From contig CANPUZ010000033.1 in the NCBI GenBank assembly GCA_947579665.1, forward strand, positions 62,001-126,000: 64,000 nt of DNA, read 5' to 3'. Under the pieces are notes generated by a model. It made no database searches. It had not been told where the DNA came from and was given only the letters and a program-made list of their open reading frames with translations. Positions 10,401-22,101 of this stretch are shown in pieces. Position 1 is the first letter of the stretch, and the number at the start of each line of letters is the position of its first letter. This DNA is from Sympetrum striolatum (taxonomy: Eukaryota; Arthropoda; Insecta; Odonata; Libellulidae). Both the position numbers and the translations under genes were made by a program.

Positions 10401-13400
10401 ATTGAAATGCTGTTTTTCCTCTAAATTCTGTTATTTGAGTTAACTAATCATACCAACTCAATTCATATCAAAATATATAGCCTAATTACGAAGATATGAT
10501 ATGAAACGAATATGTCTCTGTGGCTAGCCTAGTGAAAAATGCTTAATATACAATCACAAAACTACTCTAATTTCCTTTAAGAAAAAATAATATTTTGACT
10601 GAAATACATAAACAATTGATAAATATTATCCAAATGAAATATTTGAAAATAAATTATTTAATATTAATAATAACACTTGTTTTTATGAACAAGACAAAAA
10701 AATAGTGTTTTCCTATTGAATTCTCTTAATATAAATAGAAGATATTATTCAAATCAAAATATTTGAGTAATTAATACATATTACTTAAATAAAGCATTTA
10801 AAAAAGAATATACTAAATAGAGTAGAAGTCCGTTATAACGAGAGCTGACAAAATCTGAAAAGTACTCGTTATAACGCTTAGTCGTTATAGCCGATTTCTA
10901 ACACTAAATATCCGTCTTCTTCAGCCTAATAGCAGCGAGTGCGGCAGAATGGAACTGTAGGGTTTTTAATCCTTACGCCAATGCTTCATAATGCGAATAA
11001 AAGTACGTTCGCTTACCATATTTACTCAAAAATGACGCGCACCCTTTTGGGTCTTTTTTCGGCTAAAAAATCGGGGTGCGCGTTAGAATCGACGACACAC
11101 TAGATTCGAATACAAAACTTCTCGTTGGCATCTTCCGGCCGCATCCTCGGCTCACCGTTCCATAGATCTATCAAGCGTTCCATCAATCCGCTACCGATGT
11201 TTGGACTGTATACATGTGTTTATTCTGTATCGATGTTTGCACTATATAAGAAACTGTATGCCCATAGTTTTTAATAGAAAGGGAATTGGCTACCCCTAAA
11301 AAGTTTTTTAAATGAACGATTTCGAATTGGCATTTACGGAGGACATTTTGGCAGGACTTTCGGCATAGACTACTACCGGCGTTTTGTATACGGTGTATAC
11401 GCGTATACATATAGGCATATATTAGTGTATGCCTGTATAGTACAGACGTATAAGGTGCAGTGAATAGCATGACCACATATCTTAAGGTGCGCATTATATT
11501 CGCGGGCAAATGAATGTCAGACGCTCGAATTTCGGGGTGCTCATTACTTACGATGGCGCGTTATTTTCGAGTTCACACATTATTTGATCGATTCATGCAT
11601 CAGGGAGGGAGGGGAAGAGGTTACCCTGGGAATCCGAATCAGCACTGCTTTCATCTCCTATATTCCCACCGATGCTGGATCAGACGATTTAGTGCCAAAC
11701 TTCTTATGAAAACAAATCCCACGGGTGGAAGCCTATATGATGGGATGGGAAAATAACAAATTCCGGGGCTGACTAGAGAGGTCGTCGCCAAATAGAAATG
11801 AGACGAGGTGATAAAATGTACAGAGGGATAAAGGGGAGAGTGAAACTAGTGAGAAGTTTCTAATCAAAGATCTCTGTAACATTATGGCCGAGGAAGGGTG
11901 AGGCGAGATGTGGAAAACAAATTCATGAATCAGGTGACGATACTTTTTGCATTTAATATTTTTCTGCCGTTTGAAGAGATAACGCTCCTCAAATTAGCAT
12001 TGACTTGTCGAACTTCATCTCTCACGTCAATTGACGATTCCAAGATATACCTCCTGCAAGACAAATATATAAACGTGGCACTCGTTATAACGATACTTCA
12101 GAAATGACCACTCGTTATAATGGACGTAACTTCCTATCCTTTTTGCAGTGAGACGGACAACAGCCAAAACATCACTCGCTATAACGCAACTCTCGTTATA
12201 TACAGCACTCGTTATAACGGACTTCTACTGTAGTATATTAAAATAAATTGATACTACAATCAAGTATAAACAATTTGAATTAATCTAAAAAAACATATTA
12301 GGATAGGACAAAAGATAAACCAACCAGATTTTTTTTAATTCATGGGACATATGGTCCTTGGTCCTTGGTCCCTTGGTCCTTAAAAGGTTAAAATTTCAGA
12401 CACTTTTTTATATTTTTGAGCAAGGAACACTCACTAAAAGTCTTGAGCTAATTCATGTTACACAAAGTGCATGTTTCTTTTGTGAGTTCGGACTCTTTTG
12501 TCTATTACAATTTTCCATTCCCTGTTAGTCAATGAAATTTTAACTACTTGTTGATAGTTCAATCATGCTTGTATGCTATACTTCTTTATTTATTTAGTGG
12601 TGTAACAGAGACTCTCGCTGCAAGAAATTACAGCTCACTGATTTATTAGTCGCACCAGTTCAACATATCATGGAAGTACCACTGATATTGAAAGATATTG
12701 AATCTCGTACTGAAGATCCTGTGGAACGCGAGCAAATTGCAGAAATCTTAGCAATGGAAGAGAACTCAATAAGTGAGTATAGCAGTACCTATTAATTTTT
12801 GTAGAATATACATTTCACAAATGAATGATCAATTAAGGAAGATGATTGTAAATGATTGATTACTCACTAAATTGTGGAATTATTGAAGTATCCGCAATAT
12901 CCTGCTATTTTTTATACATTTATTCCAGAAAAATAATTTTTGTTGGTAGGCATTTATTTGTGAGGTTTTTCTAAAATTATGTCAGTGCTCGGTTTTACTT
13001 TAAGCTGTTTGACAGAGCTCTATTACCGTTTTTTACTTTCTCCATATACATACGTAGTATAGAGAAAGTATTGTTTTCATGAACAAAATCGACTTCGAGA
13101 TTTCAGCTGAAATGCATGTTTTGGGGTCCGTAGAACACGTTTTGAGCATTTTCGGAATGATGTCTGTGTGTATGTGTGTCTGTGTTTGTGGGCGAAGTAA
13201 AATTAAGCTTATGGTCCATGGATGAGCGAAACCTTGACGAGTGAGGGGTAAGTTCCTATGGAGGAGGCAAACTTTCGAGCCAACAATTTGATTCGTGTAA
13301 AGTCAAATCAAGTAAATTCGGTCAGTCTGTCGAAAAGTAAATCGGTAATTCAAGAAGGCTGAATCTTGAAAACTACTGCGCTGATGTAATTAATATTTTA

Positions 13401-14842
13401 AGAAAATCACAGTTAAGGTCTAATAATTTATTAATAAAAAACCAAAGTAATTTAAATATTGGAAGACTCTCTAATCACCTGTGATGACCGAAAAAAGGCC
13501 AAAAATGTTGAAAAATATAAACTTATATAAAGTGCCATGACATTTAAGTCTTTCCGTTTTCCGATTTCAATAATATTTTGCACAATTTATTTTATAACCA
13601 TATGGAACAACTTTATGGGGTGTAAAAGAATTTCAAACATTTGAAAATAAGGACCACCCTAATATGCATATTTTATCATGACTGTAATCATGTATAAGTT
13701 GACCGTATTATACAAAATTTCAAAAATAAAATTTAGAGTTGACATTTCCACAATGGAAATTTTTATAGTACGTTAAAAATGTTAAAACCTTATGCAAAAT
13801 CAAAAATTATGAACAAGAATGGTCCATATATTGTAGTAAAATGAACAATATTTATTTTAAATAAATTGATAACCAAATTTTATTAAGAAAATTCTAAGTA
13901 AACAAGCTAAAATATTGAAATATTAAGTACAACTTTCAGAACCAGCCAATAGACTAAGAGAGATGATATAGATCAAAGTCAGTGAAATTTTCATTTGAAA
14001 TTTTTCTAGGGGAACTGGATGATAAAATGAAGTGGCTTAAGAACTTTGAGCGCCTGTTGGAGATTCAGAGAAACATAGTTTGGCCATCAGTTTTAGAGCT
14101 AGATCCAAAGCTCTTTGTACCAGAGTTTTTGAAGTCAGCCTTGGCAAGACAACCATGTGATCGCATAATCGTGAGTCCTAGAAGACAAATAATTCACGAA
14201 GGACCATTACAACTCTGGGACACAGGGAAGCCACAAGAAATGTATATTGTTTTATTTGATGACATGCTTCTAATAACCAGACGGAAGAAAGGTCTTAGTA
14301 AAAAGGTGAAATTTAGTTTCCTTTTTGTATTCTTTGACATTGTTATATATCCTGATATGTTTTATCTAAAATTGTATTGATAAATTCTACTCAGAAATCA
14401 TCCCTGACTGAGAACTGGCCCTCTTCCTGCAGTAGAGGATCTGGTTCGAGTGAATCCTCTATGCGTTACATAGTCTATAAACAACCTCTTTCACTCGATC
14501 GATTCTTCATTCATGATGTCAGCATTCCAGAAAGTGCTACATGCCGCATTGACTCTGCTTTTATCATTGTAAGCTTGAACAGATTCCAGCAAATTGTTGC
14601 AGTTCACACTTTCCAAGCTCCATCTGATCAAGTCAAAGTTAGTATCAATCATATACTGATAGCCTAGAAGTACAAAATTGAGCTTTACTGAGAACAAATG
14701 TCATAATATTTTTAATCTTTCATAGCAAACTTGGCTTCTGAAGCTTAGAGATACACAAGATAAATGGAAGAGAACCTTGCAGCATACTGTTTTCCGATCC
14801 CCACGCCTTTCAACATGCAGTAGCCGGAAATCAACCACCTGA
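3761..14842 (+). CDS. DH-PH RhoGEF, PLEKHG family-like (C-terminal eight exons)
   Basis: Exons seen: 3761-4429, 8045-8139, 8245-8349, 9322-9438, 12598-12772, 14010-14305, 14395-14637, 14726-14842 (stop TGA 14840-14842). Every intron has GT and AG ends and the phases agree (0,0,0,0,1,0,0), apart from one missing base in the second exon. With that base restored the exons total 1818 nt, exactly 606 codons. The product has a Ser/Thr/Pro-rich low-complexity stretch (about residues 45-125), a DH domain (from REAIWDLYQSECTFLYDHL to about KMKWLKNFERLLE) and a PH domain (from HEGPLQLWDTGKPQEMYIVL to QTWLLKLRDTQDKWKRTL). DH-PH proteins load GTP onto Rho GTPases at membranes. VWPSVLELDPKLFVP and VSPRRQIIHEGPL resemble PLEKHG5/PLEKHG7-type proteins from memory; exact orthology was not tested. 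No start codon is assigned because the N-terminus lies upstream. The C-terminus is short after the PH domain. Confidence 0.82.
5740..5891 (+). repeat. Right end of a TTAA-type DNA element (solo fragment)
   Basis: The terminus ccttggaccttaaagggtta followed by a (closing TTAA at 5888-5891) matches the right end of the element at 10383-12391. The preceding ~130 bp also align, for example agataaactaaccagaattt against agataaaccaaccagatttt. No matching left end was found upstream, so this is a fragment or a heavily decayed copy. Confidence 0.6.
6797..7925 (+). mobile_element. hAT-type element 5' end, copy 1 (decayed)
   Basis: It begins cagtggcgcagcgagggggg, a hAT-style terminus, and aligns through about 1.1 kb with 50699-51965. 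An ATG at 7402 opens a short coding exon (MGIQKFFSQSGNSSRPISEK) ending at a GTAAG donor. A second exon near 7540-7612 encodes EGTSQDEFSDNSKGTGSF. This resembles the start of TTF-type-zinc-finger hAT transposases (MDIRKFF-like starts). The C-terminal catalytic part is absent, so it is a truncated or non-autonomous copy within a RhoGEF intron. Confidence 0.6.
8045..8139 (+). CDS. RhoGEF exon with one-base frame defect (DH domain)
   Basis: Flanked by TTCAG and GTATGT, and 95 nt long although both neighbouring exons are phase 0. The first nine codons read VYMEPLKKF in frame 0; the rest reads VEGFAMFAEPELLFGNLDEL one frame away. One more A in the A7 run at 8062-8068 would join the two as a normal DH segment. 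A second AG at 8072-8073 could instead start the exon in frame at 8074, but this would drop about ten residues of a core helix. Confidence 0.75.
8245..8349 (+). CDS. RhoGEF exon (DH domain)
   Basis: 35 codons, phase 0 to 0, between CTTTTCAAG and GTACAC. It reads VTYAFSKEFINLILQHITTG and ends VLVKLFQK. The length and helical pattern fit the middle of a DH domain. The intron before it is only 105 bp. Confidence 0.85.
8350..9321 (+). other. Intron (972 bp)
   Basis: GTACAC donor and TTTTCAG acceptor. AT-rich, with no repeat or reading frame that I can support. Confidence 0.6.
9322..9438 (+). CDS. RhoGEF exon (DH domain)
   Basis: 39 codons, phase 0 to 0, between TTTTCAG and GTAAGA. It encodes QAYHCYALNYINALNYLETL and ends HIDFCEFEK. 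The 'Y..Y..N...A...L' pattern is the DH conserved helix before the GTPase-contact helix. Confidence 0.87.
9439..10382 (+). other. Left part of a 3.2-kb intron, no recognised feature
   Basis: AT-rich sequence between the exon at 9322 and the TTAA-flanked element at 10383. No supported coding or repeat signal. Confidence 0.5.
10820..12230. mobile_element. Internally deleted Tigger-like transposon (copy 2)
   Basis: Its termini agtagaagtccgttataacg and the matching inverted end near 12206-12230 are those of the 332-3485 element, with TA at 10818-10819 and 12231-12232. The first ~200 bp and last ~650 bp align with the larger copy (for example acgatttagtgccaaacttc near 11686). The transposase-coding middle is missing, so this copy depends on one supplied elsewhere. 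It carries a further insertion at about 11014-11513. Confidence 0.8.
11014..11513. repeat. Third-level TIR insertion inside the Tigger copy
   Basis: The left edge reads taccatatttactcaaaaat then gacgcgcaccc; the right edge, reverse-complemented, reads atttgcccgcgaatataatg then cgcacc, an imperfect inverted repeat. Before it the sequence gtacgttcgc matches the larger Tigger copy, and matching homology resumes near 11600. Between the edges is unrelated sequence. The boundaries are approximate because the right side has a second, similar motif (ttcggggtgctcattactta) near 11530. Confidence 0.45.
12598..12772 (+). CDS. RhoGEF exon (DH GTPase-contact helix)
   Basis: Between TATTTAG and GTGAGT; phase 0 at the start and phase 1 at the end. 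It begins WCNRDSRCKKLQLTDLLVAP and continues VQHIMEVPLILKDIESR. The position is that of the most conserved DH helix, where most family members have a QR-x-[TP]-x-Y-PLLL pattern. Here the Arg is His, the Tyr is Val and the second Leu is Ile, so the catalytic surface is divergent. Confidence 0.86.
12773..14009 (+). other. Intron (1.2 kb) with a dispersed repeat
   Basis: GTGAGT donor, TTTCTAG acceptor. It contains the repeat at about 13015-13215 that recurs in inverse orientation near 50 kb. The rest is AT-rich without supported features. Confidence 0.55.
13015..13215 (-). repeat. Dispersed repeat with GT-rich tract
   Basis: The sequence tactttctccatatacatac through tttcggaatgatgtctgtgt matches the reverse complement of about 50000-50137, including the GT/CA tract, with only scattered differences (for example ttttggggtccgtagaacac against ttttggggtccctagaacac). 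Its family is not recognised. Confidence 0.7.
14010..14305 (+). CDS. RhoGEF exon: end of DH, linker, start of PH
   Basis: Starts in phase 1 after TTTTCTAG and ends in phase 0 before GTGAAA. The joined codon AGG gives R, then ELDDKMKWLKNFERLLEIQ, the last DH helix. It continues VWPSVLELDPKLFVPEFLK, a linker, then HEGPLQLWDTGKPQEMYIVL and FDDMLLITRRKKG, the first beta strands of the PH domain. Confidence 0.88.
14395..14637 (+). CDS. RhoGEF exon (PH domain middle)
   Basis: 81 codons, phase 0 to 0, between TACTCAG and GTTAGT. A Ser-rich loop (SSCSRGSGSSESS) is followed by PLSLDRFFIHDVSIPES and FQQIVAVHTFQAPSDQVK, the later PH beta strands. The introns on both sides are under 100 bp. Confidence 0.88.
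14726..14842 (+). CDS. RhoGEF last exon (PH C-terminal helix and stop)
   Basis: Follows TTCATAG. It encodes QTWLLKLRDTQDKWKRTL, the C-terminal amphipathic PH helix with its typical Trp, then a short basic/Ser tail ending STT and TGA. There is no further domain and no PDZ-ligand-like end as in some PLEKHG proteins. Confidence 0.86.
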   Translation, partial: QTWLLKLRDTQDKWKRTLQHTVFRSPRLSTCSSRKSTT

Positions 14843-15080
14843 GTAGAAGAGGAAGAGGAAAAACATCAAAAAGGCAAAAAAGTATAGGATGTTCTCCTCT
14901 GTCTTTGATTTTTATGATAAAAATGGCTACTTTTAGTATGGCTGTTCCATAATTGATGTGAATCTCAATGCAGTCTTAATAATTATTATTGACTGCATAT
15001 GGCACATTACTGATAGTGCATGAGCTTATAAGGGGCAGCAGAGCTGTCTCTCTTGTGCCTGGGAGTTGGATAACTTTCCA

Positions 15081-15086
15081 AATAAA
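15081..15086 (+). terminator. Polyadenylation signal AATAAA
   Basis: The first AATAAA after the stop codon, 240 nt downstream, in ccaaataaatcaaag. It would give a short 3' UTR. Other AATAAA motifs lie further right, so a longer 3' UTR is possible. Confidence 0.5.
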
Positions 15087-18000
15087 TCAAAGTCATATTG
15101 GTATCTTTAAGTTATGAATTACATTTTTTTATTCATATTTTCTGGACATATTATATATATCAGGACAAAATTGAAAAGGTATATATCATCCATAATTCTA
15201 TGATGGAGTAAGAAGGATAAGATGATAACTAATTGAATAGGAGATTCATTAAAAAGATTTGAAAGAATTGATGTTTGAACTATTTTAAAAAGGGTGTTTA
15301 TAAATAACATTTAGTCTCGTCCATAAATAGGTTTTTTCTATCCAATTTAGTTATCAGTCTCGCTGCTTCTCAAAGCACAATCTAGGTTATAGATCAACAT
15401 GATGGCATAAGTATGCCCTTGAATCTTTGTGGCATGAAATGCTAGTTGGGTCGGATATGGTTTTTGAAGACTTTGAAGAATTTTTATCAATTCCTTCTGA
15501 ACTTTTCATTTTCTACTTTCATTATTTTTCTGTATGATACATAATGTGTTTATCTCAAAGCCAGTCTTTTAAAGAGACGTTTTTTTTAATTCTGTAATAT
15601 AAAATTTCAAAATATACAGCAATTGAAGCTTACTGATCCCAAACTTTTAGCATTCTATGCAGATGACCTCAGTGTAGTTAAAATGGTTAAGCCATACTAG
15701 TACTTAATGCTCGTGTATACTATTTTACATCCTGGCACATTTTTGTTAGGGGATCAAAAGAAAATTATTTTTTAAATACGACCTATCCATTACATTTATT
15801 AAATACGACTTAATCCATCTTGACAAACATGGGACCACTGCAGTAACAGAGATATTCAATATTTAATATGACTATCTCCTGATGAAAAGAGCATTATTTT
15901 AGTAAACTGAATTTTTTTTCATTAGTCTATGAGTTTATATAATTGCGTGTAAGCTTTAACTATGGAGTATATGAAAAATACTTATTTAGATATCAGAACA
16001 TTTTCTTAACACTGCAAAAGAAATATGCTCTACTCATTTTTTAACTTTGTAAATGACAAGTCTTCATAAATTAAGAGTCTCACAAAATAATAGTTTCTAT
16101 ATAAAGAAAAATAAAAATGGTACTCTAAATATATTTGTAAGTGAATTAAATAATATCTTTTATAACACTCGTTCGTGAAAATTAACCTGTAATTATTAAC
16201 CTTTATTTAAAAATTGAAGTGTTAGATAAATATATTCCTGCACAACAGTATGAAAGGAAATGAAAATCTTATTCCAATTCTGCATACTTTTCTCTTGGGT
16301 AAGGTTAAGAATTATCTAAAAATATCAAGTTAATGAAGTTTAGCCTCTAAATGAAATTTGCCAGGATTGCCTCAATTACATTTAACCCATTTCCTAAAAT
16401 AATAAATGCTATAAAAAGCAGTACATAGATTATCCATAGAACGTAGTCATTTTTAACAATTCAAATATTGTAAAAAACCATGAAATACTGATGTGCTATT
16501 TGAGATGAAAATTGCCTATTCAGTAGAATTCAAATTCATATTTTCAAATGATTGTAACCTTACTAGGTTAATGACTGATACATCAGTGACTTTAAAAGGT
16601 TGATACAGCTGGCATCAGTCAATGTACAGTCACTGTCCATTTCAGAAATACAAAAAAATTGGTGGATTGTATGTAGGCCTATCAAGCTAGAAAAACACAA
16701 TTTTAGGGTGAATTAAATGAGATGCAATTTCTTTAATAATTGGTCTAAAAGTTCAAAAGAAGTCTTCAAAAGTCATTCCATTATTGCAAAAGATGCATGA
16801 ATAAAGAAATCATCATTTATAGTGCAATAGTTTTTCTCAGTTAGTATCTTATTAGTGACTGATGCTTGGTTTTAATATTTCATGTCTATGGTTGTGAAGA
16901 TGTTGGCTGCAAATCTATCCTAGAATTCTCTATTTTCTAAGAAGGACTCTGAGAAATAGCAGTTGTCAATTACTAACTTACATTTGTGACATTCAATATT
17001 TGTTGGATAAAACAGGGATGCTTGGGAGAACTGCAGAATAAGTATTTTTATACTTTTATACAATTCCCAAATATTATAGCTGGAAAATTGTATATTTTAG
17101 TTGTCTGCAAATAATATTCCTAATATTGTTTCATACAACATATTTAATATTATTAAGATATCTATGATGTCTTTGTTCAAGAATTAATTTTTTAATTCAC
17201 ACAATTTATGCAAACCTTATTATAATTTATCAGAGGATTTGATAAAGCTTATTTTCAGGTACCATTGTATTTTATATTCAAAGTTAGAGGAAGACAGACT
17301 GATAGATGAATCCCTTTCATTAGAGAAGGTTATAAATAAATAAATACTATGATTTGGAATCGATTTTTGAAAACTGATCTCAGTTCCTTCCATTTTGGTT
17401 CATTTACTATGCATATGGCATTGTTTATTTTTAGAAGATATATATGTTTATAAGTTGTTCATTCATCTTTTTAATCTTCTCTTATTTCTTTGTGCAAGCT
17501 CTTGAGATATGGAAGGGATACTCAAAATACATTGTTTTTGTGAATAAGGGTGCAGATGGTGACTAAGGCTTTAAAATAAAAGTACTAATTGTAAGTGGCA
17601 AAGTTTTTACCACTAGGATAGAGAGAGTAGAGATTGTGATACTCTAAATATTGGTGAACATTGACAGTTCTTTCACATTAATGCTTCTATTTTCTGACCA
17701 AAGTTGCATTTATACCTTGATACTTTCCGTCCCCATTAATAACTGATGAAAAGCGTTATTTAGCTGTCATAGATATTTTATATTACCAAATTTATGAAGG
17801 TTAAAATTCTGATTCTTTTGCAAATGTGAATGAGAAAATAATTTTGATAATTTCAAACATGTCAAACTGGAGATGTAGAAATAATAAATTCTTTAAAAAT
17901 TATAATATGACTATAAATTAGAAGACACTTTAATGGTAATCTGATAATATAACCTTCAAAATGGAAGAAATGTAGTGGTATATCTAAAGAAGGGTTTTTT

Positions 18001-21000
18001 GTTTCTCAAATTTTGATGGTCCATCAAGTCAGCAGATATTGTTTGTGTACATGGCTGCAGAGTTCATTCAAAGGCTGATTTTTAAATAAATTTTTTTCTT
18101 CTTCCTGATAATAATAATGACAATGACATTTTTATTGAGAAATAGAGCAAAAATGTTTTATTACGATTAGACCATTATTTAATTGTAGTATTTTCTTAAT
18201 TCATACAGACTATTATGCCATAACTCGGGTTTGAGCTCAAAACCTCAGGGTTGCTGATTTGATTGCTTATGTTTCCTTGTAAGGGTATATTTTAGCCCAC
18301 ATGAAAATGCTCTGCCTCCTAAGTTACACAACAGAAGTTTTGTTAGGTCTCTGAGGAACTGGAAACTTCATCCTATACAACTGTACTGGATGAGTGATCT
18401 ATGGAAATTAACATGGTTTTAATTATTTCATTTTGCCCCAAAATGCCAACTTTACTACTTACTTTGAAGAAAAGCAGGAAAAGTGATAAAAGATTTTGCT
18501 AAAACCATCTGAAGGTTGGTACCAGGCAGTAATGACCTGTTAGTAAAAAGTGATGATAATGCGAGACTGCATCTGGCAAATGTTGTGATATTACCATTCA
18601 CTATGTAGAAACAGAAGAAGCTGATATGGCTATTTATGGCTTTATCTAATTTGATAAAACCAAAAGTAAGAATAGATATTAAGAAATGTATATATTTTAT
18701 GTCAACTGTGGAAATTTGGCTTAGTTACCATTCTTTACAGTATTTAATTTTCTTGAGGCTTTTAAATGTTAATGCCTGTGTGTGTATGTGTTCTATGAAA
18801 TATTAATTATCTCTGAGATGATTAGGGAAATGTTCCAAAAAATGAACCAGCTCAGTGTTTTCTTTCTAATGAGGAAATGTGCTATTAATGTTTGATCTAA
18901 ATTCCCAAACCGGAAGTGATGGAGGGCTCTTCAATAAGTTATATTCAGAAATTTTATAAAACAATACTTGCTATTATTCCATCAAATCAAATAAATCAAT
19001 CAAATGGTATTTCGACTTGCTTTAAGTAAAGGTTCTGATATTGTATGCCATCAAGAACCATTACAATGTTCTATGGCTGTTTGTTGTACTTTAATGACAT
19101 TTGGTGTTACTTTGACTGACTATAGATGTTATCAACAATAACCAAATACAAAATACCTCCCTTGAATGGTCTATAGGCTAAATTTATGTTCCATATCTGG
19201 CCTCTTGATCAGAATGGTGTTTCTTGTCATTCTAAGTGTTGACAAGGGAAATCACTATAATATATGCGTGAACCCCTTCTTCATCTCAAATTGCATGTAA
19301 ATCTTTACCATATCTTTCTGTCATATGTATTGAATTTTCTAAAGAAATATGCATAATGAAAGTATCTTGATTTCTGCATCAATAGCAATATTTAATGAAT
19401 ATAAAAGACAAAAATGTGTGGATTTGATACATAAGTGATGCTTTTAGTAATAAAAATAACTGAAACTTCAGGCATTCCAAAATATCCAGTAATCATAAAT
19501 CTCGTAAATACACTTGGACAAAATATATAATTCTGCCTTATCATCAAACGATTCTATAACTATCTTCTTATCAAACAGAAATGATTTTAGTTACGCGACA
19601 TTCAATACCTATTTAATCATCAAAAATAAGTCATAGATATATGGATCTAATGAAATCTTTTATGAGATCTGGAAGAACTTGCAAAGTGGCATGGTTTAAC
19701 AATATTTATTAAACTTAAAATCTTTTCATTACTCTGGGCACTAATTTGAATTATGAAAATTAGTACCAATTGTTTGTGAATCAATTAATGGAGTAAAAGT
19801 ATAGATGTCACATTATTTGAAGAATTTAACTATTCATAATTAATTTGACTCAGAAAAAATATGCAGGCAAACTTCCCCTTGAAATGTATCATTTTTACTC
19901 ATTATTTACAGATTCTCTTTTGGGATTGATGAGTGGGTATCACATTCACCTTCTGATGGAAATAGTCCTGGGATTAATTCCCCCTAGGGAATGTGTAAAA
20001 TTACATTTATAACCTCCTTTACATCATTTAATATCTTTTTTCTCCATTTTCAATTTTCTTGTATCTTTTGTTAATATCTTGAAAAATTGCCCCTTTCCTA
20101 ATGTCTGACGCATTCTTTTCATCTCAAAATCTATTGTTTTATTATTTAGCAAGTATGTTTACCAGAATTAATAAAATATTTTCAGAATAACATACAACTG
20201 CTTTCTATCTATATATATTACTTCCTTTACCACTACTCTGGGACCATCATTGCTCTTTCTTCGTTCCTAAGCTTCTATATACTTCATGTATATTAAAAAC
20301 TATTGAAGATACTAGAAAGCCTTAACTTATCTCTTTCTTACTCAGCCAATTCCCCATCAGCTTACTTAACTTGCGCTATTTAAATTCAGAGTTTGCAACA
20401 GTTGCCTATTTTCCTAATATAGCACAAAATTCTTTAATGAGCTCATCAACTTTGCCCATTCACTCTTTTCGAAGTCTTTTCAAAAATGATAAAATTGTGC
20501 TCATGTATCATGGCTTCATTTGTGCCTCCAAGAGTTTCCTCTTTACCCTAATTTAATCTTTTCATTCCCAAAAATCCTAATAATCTTCTTTAATTAGTGA
20601 ATTACTTTTTCCCTTTCATTTCATCCATTACCCTCAGAATAATTTTTGCCACATCTGATATTTAACTGATTACTAGATAATGCATACATTATATAAAACA
20701 TCTCTTTTTCTTTAATGGAATGAGAATTATCTAAGTATAATTCCTTTTCCCTTTCTGATGAATTTTCCTTAATGGATCTTAGAAATAATTTTAACTTTCC
20801 TACTCTGAGTTTTCAAGAAACTAAACTGGCATTGCAAGCACCCATTGCATCTTATATTTTCATAGAATACAAAGATCTACTAACCTTCTGGATTTACTTA
20901 TTCATTTTACTGAAGATCTTAAGGTAAGACAGTTTTAATGCATCAGTAAGGATTGATTTCCTTAATAAAATTCTTAGAAGATGAATCATAACCCTCAACA

Positions 21001-22032
21001 ATAAGAGTCTCAGCATCAATAAAAGAGAAATTCTCTGTTTAATGGAAATGGGGAATTTATTTGAATGATAAATCATTTAAAGCTGTGATATAGCACTTGT
21101 CGATTCTCAAAAAATTATTGGCCAAAAAATATTGACTATAATATCAAATATATTTTTTCTGTGGTATTAAATGGAATGCATATTAGCTCTGAAGTATCTT
21201 TCAAAGAATAAACGGAGTCAAAATCAAGTGATAAAAATTATTCTGAGCAGTGACAAGCAATTTTTCCAGCATTCATAAAATAAATTTTGCATCTCAGAAT
21301 GTTCTCATTATGCATATTATGTTTTACAGTTGTAATGAGGGTCTCTCTATAAATGTTCTGTTAGTAGGGCGTGAATACCGCATGTCATAAAACTTTCAAT
21401 CATATTCAATGGAGGACTTGAATCGATGTTGTGTTTAAAAATGTTGCCATTAAAAAGAATTGCTCATTTATACTTCTAATATTCTTTTGTAATTACATTT
21501 TTGAGTTATCCTGGATATTTGATTTTTAAGATGGGCATTTTCATTTTCTCAGCAAATATAAATGTACTAGCTCTTTGGACTTAAAAACATTAGTAAATAA
21601 ATGTTTGGTTTAATATTTGTTACAAGATGTAAATGTAATCAAATAAGGAACATATTGAAATGTCAAATATTATTCTTTATGCAAGTATTGTAAAATTGGT
21701 AAGGCATACTCTTAGATGAATGTAAGTAGTTTATCTCTAAAAAAGTAAAAAATGAACCTCCATACCTTATGCATTTCTAAATGTTTATTGATATTTCTTA
21801 TGTGTTTCAATATTGTGCTAACTATTATACATATTGTTTGGTAAGAAAGCATAGCAAGTACAAGTAAATGTTGGCCAGAAACCAGAATAAGTTAAGACAA
21901 TTATTTGAAATAGTATGCTATAGCATTGCAAACTTATTATGTGTATTTGCTGTTAATATGGGAAGAGTTAATGAGTATTAAAGAACTCAATTTGGTTGAT
22001 CTTCATAAAAGAAGTTTAAGTAAAGAGTCAGT
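15087..22032. other. 7-kb AT-rich stretch without recognised features
   Basis: No frame longer than about 60 codons, no clear splice-bounded homology, no TIR or LINE motifs. It could include a long alternative 3' UTR of the RhoGEF near its left end. Unusually for this window, I see no transposon here. Confidence 0.4.
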
Positions 22033-22097
22033 TAAACCTGTGTCTTTTTATTCACAATAGATCACTGAGTAAACCTGTGTCTTTTTATTCACAATGG
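22033..22097 (+). repeat. Short tandem duplication (37-bp period)
   Basis: The block taaacctgtgtctttttatt followed by cacaat occurs at 22033 and again at 22070, with only minor differences in the spacer. Two hairpins follow directly. Confidence 0.75.
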
Positions 22098-22101
22098 ACT
22101 A

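Larger units (their letters stand above)
10383..12391. mobile_element. TTAA-flanked DNA element hosting nested insertions
   Basis: The left end ttaaccctttaaggacc and right end ggtccttaaaaggttaa are inverted repeats of about 17 bp, each with TTAA at the outside (10383-10386 and 12388-12391). TTAA targets and short CCCTTT-type termini recall piggyBac-like MITEs. Inside, the Tigger-like copy 10820-12230 splits the element; the remaining host sequence is about 600 bp. The right half matches the solo end at 5740-5891. Near the right end a ccttggt unit is repeated in tandem. No transposase is present, so it is non-autonomous. The superfamily is inferred only from the TTAA and the termini. Confidence 0.65.
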
